Positions 7,417-16,443 of a stretch of DNA of 64,000 bases are shown in pieces. The stretch lies in the NCBI GenBank assembly GCA_964500805.1, contig CAZCQH010000001.1, positions 1 to 64,000 of the forward strand, read 5' to 3'. The notes beneath the pieces are model-generated. The model was not told where the DNA came from and did not search any database. It worked only from the letters and a program-made list of their open reading frames with translations. Positions within the stretch are counted from its first letter, which is position 1; each line of letters starts with the position of its first letter. A program made the position numbers and the translations under genes. Source of the DNA: Ga0077555 sp964500805. GTDB lineage: Bacteria; Pseudomonadota; Alphaproteobacteria; Rhizobiales; Hyphomicrobiaceae.

Positions 7417-9246
7417 TCACTGAGCGGCATCAGGCGTCGCGTCATGGGCGAGCTGCGTGCGCGCGAGGCGGGCGTACATGCCGCCGCGGGCGATCAGCTC
7501 CGCGTGCCGTCCGGTCTCGACGATACGGCCGTCCTCCATCACGCAAATAAGGTCGGCGTTCTCCACCGTCGAGAGGCGGTGCGCGATCACCATCGTCGTG
7601 CGACCCTTGGTGAAACTCGCGAGGGCTTGCTGGACGAGCCGCTCGCTTTCGGAATCGAGCGCGCTGGTTGCTTCGTCCAGCAGCAGGATCGGCGCGTTCT
7701 TCAGAATGGCCCGCGCCAGGGCGATGCGCTGGCGCTGGCCTCCGGAGAGGCGCGAGCCGCGGTCGCCGATCAGGGTCTGATAGCCCTGCGGCTGCTCCTC
7801 GATGAACCGATGCGCGGCGGCCGCCTTTGCGGCAGCGATGATATCGTCGTCGGAAGCGCCGAGCCGGCCGAGCGCGATATTGGCCCGAATGGTGTCGTCG
7901 AACAGCGTGACGTCCTGGCTCACCATGGCGATCGCATCGCGCAGCGAGCCGATCGTGACATCGCGGATGTCCTGCCCGTCGATGACGATCCGGCCTTCGC
8001 TCACATCGAAAAGGCGCGGCACCAGATTGATGATCGTCGACTTGCCGGCGCCCGAGCGCCCGACCAGGGCAACCGTCTTGCCGCCCGGAACCGTCAGCGC
8101 GAAGTCTCGAACTGCTTCGGCGCCCTTTGCCGAGGCATAGGCGAACGAGACGCCCTCGAAGCCGATGGTTCCGCTCGTCACCTGCAGTGGTTTCGCGTCC
8201 GGCTTGCTGACGATCAACGGCTTCTCGTCGACGAGCGCATAATAGCGTTCCGCGGCTGCAAGGCCTTCCTGGATGCGCACCGACAGGTTGCCGAGGCCGC
8301 GCGTCGGCTGCGCCGCCAGCACCAGCGCGGTGATGAAAGCCATGAAGTCGCCGACCGTAGCGAGGCCTGACGCCATGCGCCACGCCGCCAGCGAGATGAC
8401 GCCGGCCACCGCCAGTCCGCCCAGCACCTCCAGCATCGGATCGAGCCGCGCCCGCTGGCGCACCGCCCGCATGCGCAGTGTATAGATCTGCTCGAAGGAT
8501 CCGATCATGCGGCCCGCCGCATAGTCCTCCAGCCGGAATGTCTTGATCAGGCGGACGCCGCCGAATTTCTCGACCAGCAGCGAGAGCATGCCGGCGAGTT
8601 CCTCCTGCGTGCGCTTGGCGACGCGCTTCAAGCGCCGCCCGATGGCCATGATCGGCATAATCGCCAGCGGATAGACCCCGAGCACGAACAGCGACAGCAC
8701 GGGGTCGGACCAGACCATGTAGATGACCAGCGCTGTGATGGTCATGGCATCGCGCACGGCTGTGGTCAGCGCAGCCTGCATCGCCACCTGCATGCGGTCG
8801 ATATCGTTGGTCAGCCGCGAGATCAGCTCGCCCGGCGCATCGCGGGTGAGCCGCGCATAGTCGGCCTTCAGCAGGTGCGCAATGCCGGCCTTCTGCATCT
8901 CGACCGTGATGCGCATCACGATGCGGTTGGTCTGCACGTTGGTCAGGTACATCAGGATGGCGCGAGCCGACGTGGCGAGTACGATCATGCCGGCGACGCC
9001 GTAGAGAAGGCCCAGTTCTTCCTTGGCCTTCGGCAGCACATCGAACGCGTACTTGATGAGCCGCGGATAGAAGCCGGTCACGGCGGCGAGCGCCGCCATC
9101 AGCACGAAGGCAACGGCCAACTCGGCCCGGCGTGGCCGGACCCAGTCGGTGAGAACACGCCTGATCAGCCCCCGCGTCTCGGGATCGAGCTGGAACGTGC
9201 TCGGCCCGGACTGCGGCGTTGCTGAAGGTGGAGTTGGCTCGCTCAC
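7417..9246 (-). CDS. ABC exporter, fused membrane and ATPase domains (MsbA/lipid-drug type)
   Basis: 609-residue half-transporter that should homodimerise in the inner membrane and export a lipid or hydrophobic compound. Residues 1-330 hold six predicted membrane helices (for example LAVAFVLMAALAAVTGF, LVIYMVWSDPVLSLFVLGVY). The ATPase follows: Walker A GRSGAGKST (about 395), Q-loop VSQDVTLFD, signature LSGGQRQRIALARA, Walker B ILLLDEATSALD, switch His in VIAHRLSTV. All catalytic residues are present. It is convergent with the deacetylase gene and lies downstream of the PcaB-like lyase gene on the same strand (143 bp gap). Neither neighbour identifies the substrate. Confidence 0.9.
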   Translation of the reverse strand: MSEPTPPSATPQSGPSTFQLDPETRGLIRRVLTDWVRPRRAELAVAFVLMAALAAVTGFYPRLIKYAFDVLPKAKEELGLLYGVAGMIVLATSARAILMYLTNVQTNRIVMRITVEMQKAGIAHLLKADYARLTRDAPGELISRLTNDIDRMQVAMQAALTTAVRDAMTITALVIYMVWSDPVLSLFVLGVYPLAIMPIMAIGRRLKRVAKRTQEELAGMLSLLVEKFGGVRLIKTFRLEDYAAGRMIGSFEQIYTLRMRAVRQRARLDPMLEVLGGLAVAGVISLAAWRMASGLATVGDFMAFITALVLAAQPTRGLGNLSVRIQEGLAAAERYYALVDEKPLIVSKPDAKPLQVTSGTIGFEGVSFAYASAKGAEAVRDFALTVPGGKTVALVGRSGAGKSTIINLVPRLFDVSEGRIVIDGQDIRDVTIGSLRDAIAMVSQDVTLFDDTIRANIALGRLGASDDDIIAAAKAAAAHRFIEEQPQGYQTLIGDRGSRLSGGQRQRIALARAILKNAPILLLDEATSALDSESERLVQQALASFTKGRTTMVIAHRLSTVENADLICVMEDGRIVETGRHAELIARGGMYARLARTQLAHDATPDAAQ

Positions 9247-9389
9247 GTCGTCTCCGCGGAAACCGGGTGGCTGAGCGCCTGTCCCGGCAGGCTCGCCGAT
9301 ACTGTTACCTGCCTAGCACTGGTTGGCGTCAGTCGCCACCGCGGCGGAACGAAACAGATTCAATCTGCCGCACGGCGTTCGCGGCAGCC

Positions 9390-10730
9390 TCAACGGGCGC
9401 CGAGTATGCGGTCGACCATGGTGCCGGCAACGCCCAGATAATTGGCGGGATCGACAAGGCGGGCGAGCGCTGCCGAATCGAAATGCGCGGCAATCTCAGG
9501 TCGAAGCCGAAGCTGATCGAGCAGCGGCGTTCCCTTCTCCAGCGCCGCCCGGCAGCAGTCGTAGACGAGATCGTGGGCGACCCCGCGGCCGATCTTGGGC
9601 GCGAGCGCCATCATCACCGCCTCGGCCACGATGAGCCCGCCCGTCAGGTCCAGCACGCGTCGCATCGCACCCGGCTCGACGATCAGCCCTTCCAGCATGA
9701 ACCGGGCCTGGTGGAGCGCGCCCGAGGCTGCGATGAAACCTTCCGGCAGCGCCATCCATTCGAGGTGCCAGGGGCCAGTCGCGCGCTCGTGGTCAGCCGC
9801 CATGCCGTCGAGCATCAGGCTCGCGCTGTTGCGCACCGCCTTGGCGAGCGCCGTGATCATCTCGCAGGAGATGGGATTGCGCTTCTGCGGCATGGTCGAC
9901 GACGATCCGCGGCCGGCTACGAACGGCTCGAACGCCTCGCCGATCTCGGTCTGCATCATCAGCATCACGTCGACGGCGATCTTGGCGAGGCTGCCGGTGA
10001 CAAGTGCCAGGAAGGTCACCGCCTCGGCCATCGTGTCGCGTGCGACGTGCCACGTGATCTCGGGTTGGCGCAGCCCGAGCTCTGCCGCTAGTCCCGCCTG
10101 GACCTTCAGGCCGTCATTGCCGAGTGAGGCGAGCGTCCCGGCAGCGCCTGAGAACTGCACGACCAACACGCGCGATCCCACTTCAGCGAGCCGCTGCCGG
10201 TGGCGACGGATCATCGAGAGCCACACCGCCGTTTTGTAGCCGAACGTGATCGGCAGCGCGTGTTGCAGATGCGTACGCCCGGCCATCACGGTGTCGCGAT
10301 GCTTCTGCGTGAGCCGCACCAGCGCCAGGTCGATCGCCGCGAGATCGGCTTCGACCAACGCCAGCGCCTCGCGCAGTTGCAGCACGGTCGCCGTGTCCAT
10401 GATGTCCTGCGTGGTGGCGCCCCAGTGCACATACCGGCCAGCTTCGCCGCACTGCGCCGCCATCTGGTGCACGATGCCGATGATCGGATAGCCGACCACG
10501 TCCGTCTCCGCCTTGAGTTTGGCGAGATCGAAGGAGCCGGCATCAGTGCGCGTCGCGATCTCGCGCGCGGCGTCGGCGGGGATCAAACCGAGCTTCGCCT
10601 GCGCCTTGGCAAGCGCCACCTCCACCTCGGCGTACTTCGCAACGAGGCTTTCGTCCGAGAACACACGGCGCATCTCCGGTGTGCCGAACATGTCGCGGAA
10701 GATGGCAGAATCGAACACGGTCGAGGGCAT
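9390..10730 (-). CDS. PcaB-like lyase of the fumarase/adenylosuccinate lyase superfamily
   Basis: 446-residue cytoplasmic tetrameric lyase, closest in appearance to 3-carboxy-cis,cis-muconate cycloisomerase (beta-ketoadipate pathway) and to adenylosuccinate lyase-like enzymes. Key features are the superfamily signature GSSSTMPQKRNP with the catalytic serine loop (about residues 280-291), HWGATTQDIMDT, and GRTHLQHALPITFG. Start at 10730 (MPSTVFDSAIF); the upstream extension of the frame is not protein-like. No pcaC, pcaD, pcaG or pcaH gene is adjacent, so the exact substrate is uncertain. Confidence 0.8.
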   Translation of the reverse strand: MPSTVFDSAIFRDMFGTPEMRRVFSDESLVAKYAEVEVALAKAQAKLGLIPADAAREIATRTDAGSFDLAKLKAETDVVGYPIIGIVHQMAAQCGEAGRYVHWGATTQDIMDTATVLQLREALALVEADLAAIDLALVRLTQKHRDTVMAGRTHLQHALPITFGYKTAVWLSMIRRHRQRLAEVGSRVLVVQFSGAAGTLASLGNDGLKVQAGLAAELGLRQPEITWHVARDTMAEAVTFLALVTGSLAKIAVDVMLMMQTEIGEAFEPFVAGRGSSSTMPQKRNPISCEMITALAKAVRNSASLMLDGMAADHERATGPWHLEWMALPEGFIAASGALHQARFMLEGLIVEPGAMRRVLDLTGGLIVAEAVMMALAPKIGRGVAHDLVYDCCRAALEKGTPLLDQLRLRPEIAAHFDSAALARLVDPANYLGVAGTMVDRILGAR

Positions 10731-10966
10731 CGCGGGCTCGTGGGGACCTGACGGGAGTTGATGACGTCGAGCGTGATGGCGCAAAAGCGCGCTACTCGCA
10801 AGGCATGGCCCGCGCCGAGACTTTCGCACGATCCCGTCCGAAGGGGGCCGGGCAGAAGTTGGACACCCGAAAGCAGAAGCTTTGTTCTGTGCGATTCCAG
10901 TAAGTCTGCGCGAGGTCAAGCACAGATCCAGCCGCCATCGGCTGGAGTAGTGCAGGCGGCAGCCGC

Positions 10967-12439
10967 TCAGTTGCTGGTGAATGCACTGGAACGTGGGCCG
11001 TCATCGCGTTGCGGGCGCGGGCGCGCCGCGGCCCTGGGCTTCGGGGCGATGGGCGCTGAAGCCGCGTCTGCTTTTGCCGGCTCGGGAGCAACAGCTTTCG
11101 CTGGCGGCGCGGGCTGCGGCGTCGCGCGGGGAGCCGCCCTCGGAACCTCGACTACCGGCGCCGCCGATGCTGGCGCGGCCGTCACCGTGACGTTTGCTGG
11201 AGCCGCCGCCACGGGCGCTGCCTCCGCATTGGCGGCCGACGTTGCCGGCGACGCCGCTTCAGCTGCTTTCAGCGCATTCGGCGCGACCTCCACCGGCGCA
11301 CCGCGCACGCCAGCCGCCGTCGCGCCGGAGTCCGGAGAAACTGCCCTCGTCGCCAGCGACCCCGTCGTGAGGCACGACGGACCCGTGCCCCCTGCGGAGC
11401 AGTCTGGCAGCGGCGCGGCGCCCGGTGACGGCAGCAGCGCCGGCGTCATCCTTGCGGTCGTGCCGGGTGCTGTCGAAGGCGCGCTGGTGACCGCTGGCGC
11501 AACAACTTGCGGCGATCCCGGCGGCGCCGGCGCGTTCTGGGGCGTCAACAGCTGGGCGCCGTTGCGGAAATCGGTCGCCAGGCCCGTGCTGTTCAGCTCG
11601 GCAACCCGCATCCAGTGAATGCTGGAGTTCAGTGCGGAACGCAGGATCGGCATGACCGCATCCGAGATACCCATCTCGACGAAGTACTTGCGAACCCGCT
11701 CATAGAGCTTTTCGTCGGCCTCCCGCTCCTTGGTCTCGGTTGCAAGCGTCACCTCCTTCACCAGCGAGCGCCTCGTCTCGACCGGCACACCGTACTCCAC
11801 GCGCCGCTCGACCCTGTAGTGCCGCTGCACCAGCCGTTTCGTCGCGATGATTTTGATCTGATGCAGGCCGACGAGCGTCCATGGACCCACATAGCGCCGC
11901 ACGCCGCCCGCCAGGATGAAGGCGCACGACGACGCGCACTTCGAGATCTTGGGTTCCGGCTTACCGAACTCGATGCCCCGCGCCTTGAGCATTCGACATT
12001 CGGCATCTGAATGCGGGCAGGTTGCGGACGCCGTTTTGGTAACGACGACATCGAGGCCTTTCGCCCGTATCATCCGGCCGATGGCAAGGCCGGCATCGAC
12101 CGTGCCGCCGGCCGAGTCGATCAAAACGGGCAGCTTGCGCCCACCGAGCTTGGAAAGTGCTTTGCGGAACTCGCCCGGCGTCGTCTCATCGATGCGGCCC
12201 ATCGCCGAGATCCATTCGGGGCAATCGGGCCCACACCCAGGTTCCGCGAGCCGCATCAGCTTCACGGTCATCGGCCGCTCGTTGGGCGGCGGCTGAGCGA
12301 CGGTTGGCGACTGCGCGGGAGCCTTGTCTGGAGCAGCCGGCTCTTCGGACAACGGCGCGCGCTTCTGCGCCACTGCCGCTGCGACGCACGCGAAGAGGAT
12401 GGTGCACAGCGCGAGGCTTCTCAGCAGCATCCGGCGCAC
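10967..12439 (-). CDS. periplasmic ClpP/crotonase-fold protein with low-complexity tail
   Basis: 490 residues. The signal peptide (LLRSLALCTILFACVAAAVAQ) is followed by a ClpP-like domain (about residues 55-290) resembling predicted periplasmic COG3904 proteins. LPVLIDSAGGTVDAGLAIG is the strand and oxyanion-loop region, and SKCASSCAFILAGG holds the serine at the ClpP nucleophile position. The last 170 residues are a Pro/Ala/Val/Thr-rich tail without predicted fold, ending in basic residues. The start is a GTG at 12439 with GCGAGGG upstream; an ATG at 12430 is equally possible. Peptidase activity is not demonstrated for this group. Confidence 0.7.
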   Translation of the reverse strand: MRRMLLRSLALCTILFACVAAAVAQKRAPLSEEPAAPDKAPAQSPTVAQPPPNERPMTVKLMRLAEPGCGPDCPEWISAMGRIDETTPGEFRKALSKLGGRKLPVLIDSAGGTVDAGLAIGRMIRAKGLDVVVTKTASATCPHSDAECRMLKARGIEFGKPEPKISKCASSCAFILAGGVRRYVGPWTLVGLHQIKIIATKRLVQRHYRVERRVEYGVPVETRRSLVKEVTLATETKEREADEKLYERVRKYFVEMGISDAVMPILRSALNSSIHWMRVAELNSTGLATDFRNGAQLLTPQNAPAPPGSPQVVAPAVTSAPSTAPGTTARMTPALLPSPGAAPLPDCSAGGTGPSCLTTGSLATRAVSPDSGATAAGVRGAPVEVAPNALKAAEAASPATSAANAEAAPVAAAPANVTVTAAPASAAPVVEVPRAAPRATPQPAPPAKAVAPEPAKADAASAPIAPKPRAAARPRPQRDDGPRSSAFTSN

Positions 12440-12620
12440 GATTGGCCCTCGCCCGTTGTCTGGATTTCCTTCGGCCCAGCGTGAAACTTAGCCGAGGCGC
12501 CAGCCGAACTCCAATCAAACATCGAGGATGCCCATCGAAATACCGGCTCACGAGAGGAAAGAGCCGTGCTGCGGCTTCCATGTCACACACCGCGCCGGCA
12601 GCATGTGAAGGCAGGTCCCC

Positions 12621-13388
12621 TCAGTGCGCCTCGAGGAGCCGTCCGCAACCAGGGATCGCATCCCTCAGGCCGGCAAGGCGCAAGGCATGCCACAGCGTCG
12701 CTTGCGTGGACGTGATCACCGGTTTGTTCAGCGCCTGCTCCAGCGCCGGGATCACCGCGTGCGAGCGGGTGTTCAGGCAGGAGATGACAAGGGCGTCGGC
12801 ACCCTGATCACACCCCCTGAGGCCGAGCTGATAGAGGGCGCCGGGCTCGGGCGCAGCAAGCTGGAAGCCATCCGAGATCCCGAGGAAGGCGCCGCCCAGC
12901 ACTTCGAAGCCTGCGCTTTCGAAGTAGCGGTGCTCAGCCTCGTCGACCTGCTTCGTGTAGGGCGAGACGATGCTGATCGCCCTTGCACCAATAGTCTGCA
13001 ATCCGGTGACAATGGCGTGCGCCGCCGTTGTCGCAGGAACCTGCCAGGCCTCTTCGATCTCCGCGCGCAGGTGTGCGTCGTAACTCAGTCCCTGCACGAT
13101 CGAGGAGGCCGTGCAGCCGTAGGCAATGACGTGGGGAAAAATGCTCGAGAGCTGCCGAATGGCACCCTTGCCATCGGTTCGGTCCATCTCGATCAGTGAT
13201 TCTTTCGTTGTCTCGGGCGGAATGTACATGCGCGCGGTGTGGACGCTCACACCCTCTGGCACCACGCGCGCGGCCCACGGCTCCATCACGGTGTTGACAC
13301 TCGGCACGACGAGACCGATCCGCGCCCGCCACCCATCGCCGTTGACATGGGGACGCTGCCCCGGCGCCGCTACGCCTGTTGCCGACAT
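12621..13388 (-). CDS. maleate isomerase / Asp-Glu racemase family protein
   Basis: 255-residue cytoplasmic enzyme of the maleate cis-trans isomerase group. The family uses two cysteines; both are visible, in IAYGCTASS (about residue 91) and VISCLNTRSH (about residue 200). The N-terminal RIGLVVPSVNTVMEPW is characteristic and PYTKQVDEAEHRYFESAGFEVLGG matches the second half-domain. Related enzymes act in nicotinate catabolism or on arylmalonates; no nicotinate genes are nearby. It is divergent from the metalloprotease gene, sharing the 195-bp gap 13389-13583. Confidence 0.8.
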   Translation of the reverse strand: MSATGVAAPGQRPHVNGDGWRARIGLVVPSVNTVMEPWAARVVPEGVSVHTARMYIPPETTKESLIEMDRTDGKGAIRQLSSIFPHVIAYGCTASSIVQGLSYDAHLRAEIEEAWQVPATTAAHAIVTGLQTIGARAISIVSPYTKQVDEAEHRYFESAGFEVLGGAFLGISDGFQLAAPEPGALYQLGLRGCDQGADALVISCLNTRSHAVIPALEQALNKPVITSTQATLWHALRLAGLRDAIPGCGRLLEAH

Positions 13389-13583
13389 GACCGTCTCCTT
13401 GCTGCAATAGACGGGAACTATATCGCGTCGATTGTCATTCCGGCCAGGGCTGCACGTGCGGTGTGCACTTTCGGGGAGGCAAGCTGTCGAAAGCCTTGTA
13501 CGCCTGAGGCGGAAGTGCTGAATTCCCGAGTATAAAGCGCCCAGTCACGTGTGGCACGCAGGCCCGCGGATGGAGAACCCCAC

Positions 13584-14567
13584 ATGCGTTACGACGAGCA
13601 GGATCGCGAAAGCCGCAATGTCGAGGATCGTCGTGGCGAGAGCGGGGCTGGCTCGCCCTTCGGCCGTGGCGGCATGCAGATCCCCATTCCGATGGGCGGG
13701 CGCGGGGGCTTTAGCCTCACGACAATGCTGATCATCGGTGCGTTGATGCTGCTCTTCGGCGTCAATCCGCTCGACATCCTGCGCGGCGGTGGCGGCGGTG
13801 GCGTGCAGATGCCGCCGATGTCCCCGAGGGATGTGAACCTGCCGCAAGGCTCGGGCCGCTCACCCTTCGAGATTCCGGGCATGCCCGGCAGCCAGGGTAG
13901 CCAAGCGAGCGTTCCCGCCAACCAGGACGAAATGAAGAAGTTCGTCTCACGTGTGCTCGCCGACACCGAGGACGTGTGGAACCGTGTGTTCCAGTCGTTT
14001 GGCAAGCAGTATCGCGAGCCGAAACTGGTGATTTTCTCCGGCGCCTATCCGACGGCGTGCGGCACCGGCCAGGCGGCAATGGGGCCGTTCTATTGCCCGC
14101 TCGATCAGAAAATCTACATCGACCTCACGTTCTATGAGGAGCTGAAGCGTCGCTTCCGCGCGCCCGGCGACTTCGCGCAGGCCTACGTCGTCGCGCATGA
14201 AGTCGGCCATCACGTGCAGACTCTGCTTGGCATCGCGGAGCAGGTGCAGCGGTTGAAAAGCCGCCTCTCGGAGCGCGACGCCAACCGCGTGCAGGTGCGC
14301 ATGGAGTTGCAGGCCGACTGTCTCGCCGGCGTCTGGGCCTCGCTCAATCATCAGATGAAGAACCGCCTGCAGCCCGGCGATATCGAGGAAGGCCTCAACG
14401 CAGCTCAGGCAATCGGCGACGACATGATCCAACGCCAGCAGACGGGCCGCGTCGTGCCCGATGCCTTCACGCACGGCTCATCCGAGCAGCGCGTCCGCTG
14501 GTTCCGCCGTGGCATGGAGACCGGCCAGATCCAGCAGTGCGACACTTTCAACGCGCAGGATCTTTGA
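13584..14567 (+). CDS. ypfJ: YpfJ-family neutral zinc metallopeptidase
   Basis: 327-residue membrane-anchored zinc protein of the YpfJ/KPN_02809 family, of unknown substrate. Layout: short charged N-terminus, Gly-rich stretch, one membrane helix (FSLTTMLIIGALMLLFGV), a Gly/Pro linker, then the catalytic domain with the HEVGHH zinc motif (in VVAHEVGHHVQTLLG) and a downstream ELQADCLAG helix that supplies the third ligand. The C-terminal THGSSEQRVRWFRRGM is characteristic. The ATG at 13584 has GGAGA upstream; a GTG at 13551 would add 11 residues. Confidence 0.9.
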   Translation: MRYDEQDRESRNVEDRRGESGAGSPFGRGGMQIPIPMGGRGGFSLTTMLIIGALMLLFGVNPLDILRGGGGGGVQMPPMSPRDVNLPQGSGRSPFEIPGMPGSQGSQASVPANQDEMKKFVSRVLADTEDVWNRVFQSFGKQYREPKLVIFSGAYPTACGTGQAAMGPFYCPLDQKIYIDLTFYEELKRRFRAPGDFAQAYVVAHEVGHHVQTLLGIAEQVQRLKSRLSERDANRVQVRMELQADCLAGVWASLNHQMKNRLQPGDIEEGLNAAQAIGDDMIQRQQTGRVVPDAFTHGSSEQRVRWFRRGMETGQIQQCDTFNAQDL

Positions 14568-14576
14568 AAAGGGGCG

Positions 14577-14743
14577 CAGCCGTAGGTCGGAGTGAGCGAG
14601 CCACCGGATCTTATGACCAGGGCACAACGCCAATTCCCGCGAAATCCGACAACCGCACACACAGCCAAAGCTGTCGGACTTCGCCGGACGAAACGCCGTG
14701 CTTCTCTGGGCCGCTCGGGCGGCTTCACTCCGACCTACGGCTG
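14577..14743. repeat. 167-bp inverted-repeat element (MITE/REP-like)
   Basis: 19-nt arm at 14577-14595 (CAGCCGTAGGTCGGAGTGA) repeats perfectly as its reverse complement at 14725-14743. The 129-bp interior carries a smaller inverted pair (AAATCCGACA near 14642 against TGTCGGACTT near 14672) and no reading frame of note. It lies 10 nt after ypfJ. Related YAGGTCGGAGTGAGCG repeats are common in proteobacterial genomes; mobility here is inference. Confidence 0.7.
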
Positions 14744-14787
14744 TTCGCCACTCGCCATTCGCTATTCGCCCACTTGCTCGCCATTCC
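14744..14787 (+). repeat. degenerate TCGCCAT-type heptamer repeat
   Basis: Five or six imperfect copies of TCGCCAT/TCGCTAT follow directly on the inverted-repeat element and end just before the next gene's ribosome binding site. Confidence 0.5.
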
Positions 14788-14800
14788 CCAGGAGACATCG

Positions 14801-15508
14801 ATGGCCATCGCAGGCAAAGGCTGCTTCGTGTGCTGGTGTGATTTGAGGCCCGGCCACGAAGCCGGGCACGATTTCTGGCACACGCACGAGCATATGATCG
14901 AGCGCGTGGCGATACCCGGATTTCGCCGCGGCGCGCGTTATCGCTCTCTCGTTGGAAGTCCGCGAGTCTGCGTGATCTATCAGGGTGACAGCGTCGCGAC
15001 CTTCGGATCCCCCGCCTATCTCGAGCGGCTGAACAACCCGACGCCGTGGTCCACTCGGAACTTTCCGATCATGGTCGGCATGAACCGCACGCTCTGTACC
15101 GTTGCGGCCTCGTTCGGACACGGCATCGGCGGCGTGCTGATGACGATGCAGCTATCTCCTGCGGCTGGCGAGGCAGAACGGCTGAAGTCGTGGCTTTCAG
15201 GAGAGATACTGCCAACTCTTGCCGCGCGGTCGGGCCTCAGCGGTGCCCACCTCCTCGTTGGCGACCAGCAAGTGAGCCAAATCAAAACCCAGGAGAAAGT
15301 GCTTCGCGGCAACCCCGATGCGATTGCCGACTGGATCGTGTTGGTGGAAGGCTACGACCAAAATGCCGTCGAGCAGGCCTTGGCCGAGTTGACAGGCTTG
15401 AGGGGTGTGGCGGCCAACGGCGCGAAGCCGGGCTGGTCGACGGGGCTCTATCGTCTCGATTTCACGCTCGGTGAGGACGAAGCCAAGAAACTCTGGAGAG
15501 CGCCCTGA
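14801..15508 (+). CDS. uncharacterised dimeric alpha/beta-barrel-like protein
   Basis: 235 residues, probably cytoplasmic, not confidently named. Two halves look like repeats of a ferredoxin-like dimeric barrel: the first with FVCWCDLRPGHEAGHDFWHTHEHMIERVA (residues 8-36) then PGFRRGARYRSL, the second with DWIVLVEGYDQNAVEQAL near residues 180-200. The conserved W..HEH..ER..PGF pattern resembles EthD-like and similar small-molecule-binding proteins. The ATG at 14801 has AGGAGA 6 nt upstream. The gene stands alone behind the repeat element. Function unknown. Confidence 0.65.
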   Translation: MAIAGKGCFVCWCDLRPGHEAGHDFWHTHEHMIERVAIPGFRRGARYRSLVGSPRVCVIYQGDSVATFGSPAYLERLNNPTPWSTRNFPIMVGMNRTLCTVAASFGHGIGGVLMTMQLSPAAGEAERLKSWLSGEILPTLAARSGLSGAHLLVGDQQVSQIKTQEKVLRGNPDAIADWIVLVEGYDQNAVEQALAELTGLRGVAANGAKPGWSTGLYRLDFTLGEDEAKKLWRAP

Positions 15509-15546
15509 GGCGCTCTCGCAGCCGCGCGGTGCATCTTGGCCCACGC

Positions 15547-15792
15547 TCACATTCTGTCCTCGGGTTCCTCCATCATCACCGCCTCCTCACCGCTGGCTGA
15601 TAGCATCACCTGGTCGTTTTCGACGTCGGCGACGAGATCCAGCGGAATGAAGCGGTGCTGATCGTGAGAGCCATGCACACCGTCATCTTTGGTGAGCTTG
15701 ATACGGTCGCCTTCCACCCGGTCGACCATGCCGACGTGCTCGCCGTCGGCCCCGATCACTTCCATATGTTCCTTGATTTGCGTGCGATCCAT
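15547..15792 (-). CDS. DUF2171 domain protein
   Basis: 81-residue cytoplasmic protein with the DUF2171 pattern: IKEHMEVIGADGEHVGMVDRVEGDRIKLTKDD followed by HRFIPLDLVADV. PRC-barrel-like small proteins of this type are common in alphaproteobacteria, often near stress genes; no function is established. Start chosen at the ATG at 15792 (MDRTQIKEH). The acidic, Met-rich tail (MMEEPEDRM) is unremarkable. Confidence 0.85.
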   Translation of the reverse strand: MDRTQIKEHMEVIGADGEHVGMVDRVEGDRIKLTKDDGVHGSHDQHRFIPLDLVADVENDQVMLSASGEEAVMMEEPEDRM

Positions 15793-16040
15793 GATTGCCT
15801 CTTTTCCAAGCTCGCCCAATTTCGGCTGCTGGTTCGACGGTCACCGAGCCCCGAAATGGACGCGCTGACAAACGTGCGAGCGCGTAATTCGATCCCTTCG
15901 ATGTCATCGGTCTTGCGTTTCTGTCTGCCGCACGTGACATTTGCCGGATATCGGCTCGGCCATTCGTGCGCAGCCGCTGCTTGACCGGTCGAAAGCGGAC
16001 AAACGCACAAGGCCTGGACGATCGCATTTGGGAGAGCGCC

Positions 16041-16430
16041 ATGAACCTCATCGATCACACCACCGAGCCCAAGGACGAGTGGCGCCCTGGCGTCATGACG
16101 CGCATGCGCGTTTCGGCGAGGATCGGCGCGTCGCAACTGTGCCTTTTTGAGCAATGGTGCGATCCGGGGCTCGGAGCGCCAACCCATTACCATGCGGTTG
16201 AGGAGGTACTCTCCGTTGTCGACGGCGTCGCCGAGATCTGGGTCGGCAACGAGCGCCAGATCGCCAAGGCCGGCCAATCCGTCGTGATCCCGGCGGGCAT
16301 CTCGCACGGCTTCAAGAACGCCGCCGCCAGCGGCACGCTCCATGTCATGGCGACACTCGCTTCGCCCGTCTTCGAAGCCGCCTACGAGGACAAGCGCGAG
16401 ACCCCGCGCCGCTGGCTGCCGCAAATGTGA
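16041..16430 (+). CDS. cupin-domain protein
   Basis: 129-residue single-domain cupin, cytoplasmic. Metal-site motif one is visible as GAPTHYHAVEEVLSVVDG (two His and one Glu) and motif two as PAGISHGFKNAA. Stand-alone cupins of this type bind a metal and a small ligand and may be dioxygenases, isomerases or sensors; the sequence does not decide. The ATG at 16041 follows GGGAGAG. It is convergent with the cytochrome gene (13-bp gap). Confidence 0.8.
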   Translation: MNLIDHTTEPKDEWRPGVMTRMRVSARIGASQLCLFEQWCDPGLGAPTHYHAVEEVLSVVDGVAEIWVGNERQIAKAGQSVVIPAGISHGFKNAAASGTLHVMATLASPVFEAAYEDKRETPRRWLPQM

Positions 16431-16443
16431 TCGAACACGGCGG

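Noticed and set aside
14577..14787. CRISPR array
   Set aside because: Repeats are inverted or directly adjoining without spacers of constant length, and no cas genes are present.
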